Source of the DNA: Gracilaria gracilis
Taxonomy: Eukaryota > Rhodophyta > Florideophyceae > Gracilariales > Gracilariaceae
Direction: 5' to 3'
Length of the DNA stretch: 64,000 nucleotides
Assembly (NCBI GenBank): GCA_030374805.1
Contig: JARGSG010000207.1
Location: 744,001-808,000 of the forward strand
In this document: piece after piece, positions 62,816 through 64,000 of the stretch
How positions within the stretch are numbered: position 1 is the first letter of the stretch
How the letters are laid out: each line of letters starts with the position of its first letter
Program-made: the position numbers and the translations under genes
The notes under the pieces: model-generated
Database searches by the model: none
What the model saw: only the letters and a program-made list of their open reading frames with translations
What the model was told of the DNA's origin: nothing

Positions 62816-64000
62816 CTACGAAGGCAACAAATGCGACGCCTTCAGATTCACGGCTTCGATGCCTGATAGAATGGCACAAGCCGATTCTGTGGATTGCATC
62901 CGATACTTGCCTTCGGCTGACTGTACAAGCTGTCGCAGCACCGCGCATATCTTGTCCACGAGTTGAATGTCATTCCCAAATACAGTGAGAGCCTCCATCA
63001 CAGTCTCCACGGCCCCAGCATCCACCGCAGCGTCAACAAAATCATGGTTTCTCCACCCATTCATCACAGCAATATCCATTGCTCTATGTATTAACTCCAT
63101 AAGCACCTTCTCCAGAGCCGGGTCACGCTGGCTGCTTATCTTTGCATCATTGATGATAAGGTGAAGAGATCCGAAGAAACAATCAACTTCAAGTTCAAGT
63201 GAAAACAGGTCGTCTTTCATGTCGTCAAGATCGCACAGCAGTGTCAAACACTGCCATTGAACCTCTTTAGATTCATGGTGCATCTTAAACGCCGTGGATG
63301 TAGCCTGCGCGCAAAGGTGAAGCACGTCCATTCTTATATTATGTCTACCTGCTCTAGCAAGCAAAGTTCTCAACGCATCCAAGCCATACTCCTGAATGTC
63401 TATGCGGTGCTCATGCAAACCCATCGATTTCAATACAAACTTGATTGTGCGCGACGATGACGAAGACATAGAAGAAGCAATGAAACTTTCCGAAGCATGT
63501 GCTGGATGATGTTTGAGTTCTGACAACGCTTGAAGTGCGTGTTTCGCTATAGTGGGGCAGTTCTCATATCGCGATGAAGCAGCCGCTCTGCCCATCTTCT
63601 GAGGCCCGTCAAACATCTCGAACAACCTGATGTTTCGAGGGGAATCTTTGAGTAAACATGAAACAGCATAAACGACCGCACTGACGATACGCGCTCTATC
63701 GTAGAACTTGGACAAGGTGGGTTTGATGGAGAGACATTGAATGAGAGACTGAACCGCAGAGTGCTGCCCAAAGACATCGCGGGTTGCACCATCGTTTTCC
63801 GAAAGAATCCCGATGGCCATGGCAGCTTTCTCAATGACGATAGGATTGCCATCACTTTCCCTGAGCAAATCAACGATGACTCGCAGACCACCGGCACTAC
63901 CACGTGCCTCCCTCTGCAACGCGTCGGTGTACGCATGATACAGCTTGCATTGGCCTCCGGTTGGCTGCATACAAGCCGGTTTCACTGGCGCATAAGGGCT
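62816..64000 (-). CDS. Armadillo-like repeat protein (5' end cut off)
   Basis: The frame is open from the window's right edge to its stop at 62816, giving about 394 residues with the N-terminus missing. It is all-helical with repeated Leu-rich pairs (GLRVIVDLLRESDG, then AAMAIGILSENDGATRDVF), the pattern of armadillo or HEAT repeats. The layout is like Hsp70-nucleotide-exchange (HspBP1/Fes1) or importin-type solenoids. No catalytic motif is visible. Likely a protein-interaction scaffold. The start codon must lie beyond the window, or be a downstream Met (for example at 63970). Confidence 0.8.
   Translation of the reverse strand, partial: SPYAPVKPACMQPTGGQCKLYHAYTDALQREARGSAGGLRVIVDLLRESDGNPIVIEKAAMAIGILSENDGATRDVFGQHSAVQSLIQCLSIKPTLSKFYDRARIVSAVVYAVSCLLKDSPRNIRLFEMFDGPQKMGRAAASSRYENCPTIAKHALQALSELKHHPAHASESFIASSMSSSSSRTIKFVLKSMGLHEHRIDIQEYGLDALRTLLARAGRHNIRMDVLHLCAQATSTAFKMHHESKEVQWQCLTLLCDLDDMKDDLFSLELEVDCFFGSLHLIINDAKISSQRDPALEKVLMELIHRAMDIAVMNGWRNHDFVDAAVDAGAVETVMEALTVFGNDIQLVDKICAVLRQLVQSAEGKYRMQSTESACAILSGIEAVNLKASHLLPS

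Noticed and set aside
1..64000. CRISPR arrays, prokaryotic operons or ribosome-binding sites
   Set aside because: None is present. Introns, Kozak-like starts and eukaryote-only genes show this is nuclear eukaryotic DNA.

Overview
The window is nuclear DNA of a eukaryote. It carries about two dozen protein genes on both strands, and most have one long exon. Where introns occur they are few and short (61 to 204 bases) and all GT-AG, with GTAAGT-type donors in most. The gene content is a nuclear and endomembrane household set: CCT chaperonin, Ran, GANP/Sac3, SERCA, ALG1, CDC50, p24, RRP7, HMG-box and bZIP factors. The compact, intron-poor genes and the plant-like RING and SnRK-type kinase suggest a unicellular alga, perhaps a mesophilic red alga. 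That lineage guess is an inference from gene style only. No organelle, rRNA or convincing tRNA sequence was found.

Layout. 1-2505: no recognisable gene. 2506-6653: SNF1-related kinase with a KA1-like tail (one intron). 6654-9991: repeat-bearing spacer. 9992-11748: CCT theta (one intron), convergent with a C2-domain alpha/beta hydrolase (11926-14532, minus). 15650-21345: GANP/Sac3 mRNA-export factor, broken by a one-base frame change. 21609-22085: Nudix hydrolase, also apparently frame-broken. 23851-24132 (minus): small Tom7-like protein. 24463-25596 (minus): RING protein (one intron), divergent from a type II fucosyltransferase-like enzyme (26464-28146). 28754-30292 (minus): membrane bZIP-like protein. 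32375-34747 (minus): intact hAT transposase, with a cluster of perfect palindromes beyond its 5' end. 35948-40255: ALG1, CDC50 and p24, three endomembrane genes in a row. 40974-42653: tandem-BRCT protein. 43629-46661: SERCA-type Ca2+ pump. 48623-49483: Ran (one intron). 50227-52524 (minus): M13 metallopeptidase. 53152-54708 (minus): two-finger C2H2 factor, separated by a GC-rich minisatellite region from a triple HMG-box protein (55990-57333). 57980-58982: C2H2 membrane protein (intron inferred). 59370-60428 (minus): HMG-CoA lyase. 61405-62244 (minus): RRP7. 62295-62655: possible two-exon small gene. 62816 to the right edge (minus): partial armadillo-like protein.

The genes are not an operon. 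Loose themes are the secretory pathway (fucosyltransferase-like enzyme, ALG1, CDC50, p24, SERCA) and nuclear transport or chromatin (GANP, Ran, BRCT, HMG). The features most worth a second look are two same-direction frame breaks in neighbouring genes (GANP and Nudix), several long perfect palindromes confined to spacers, very GC-rich islands at a subset of promoters, the membrane-anchored bZIP-like protein, and small multi-exon genes that a simple ORF scan misses.
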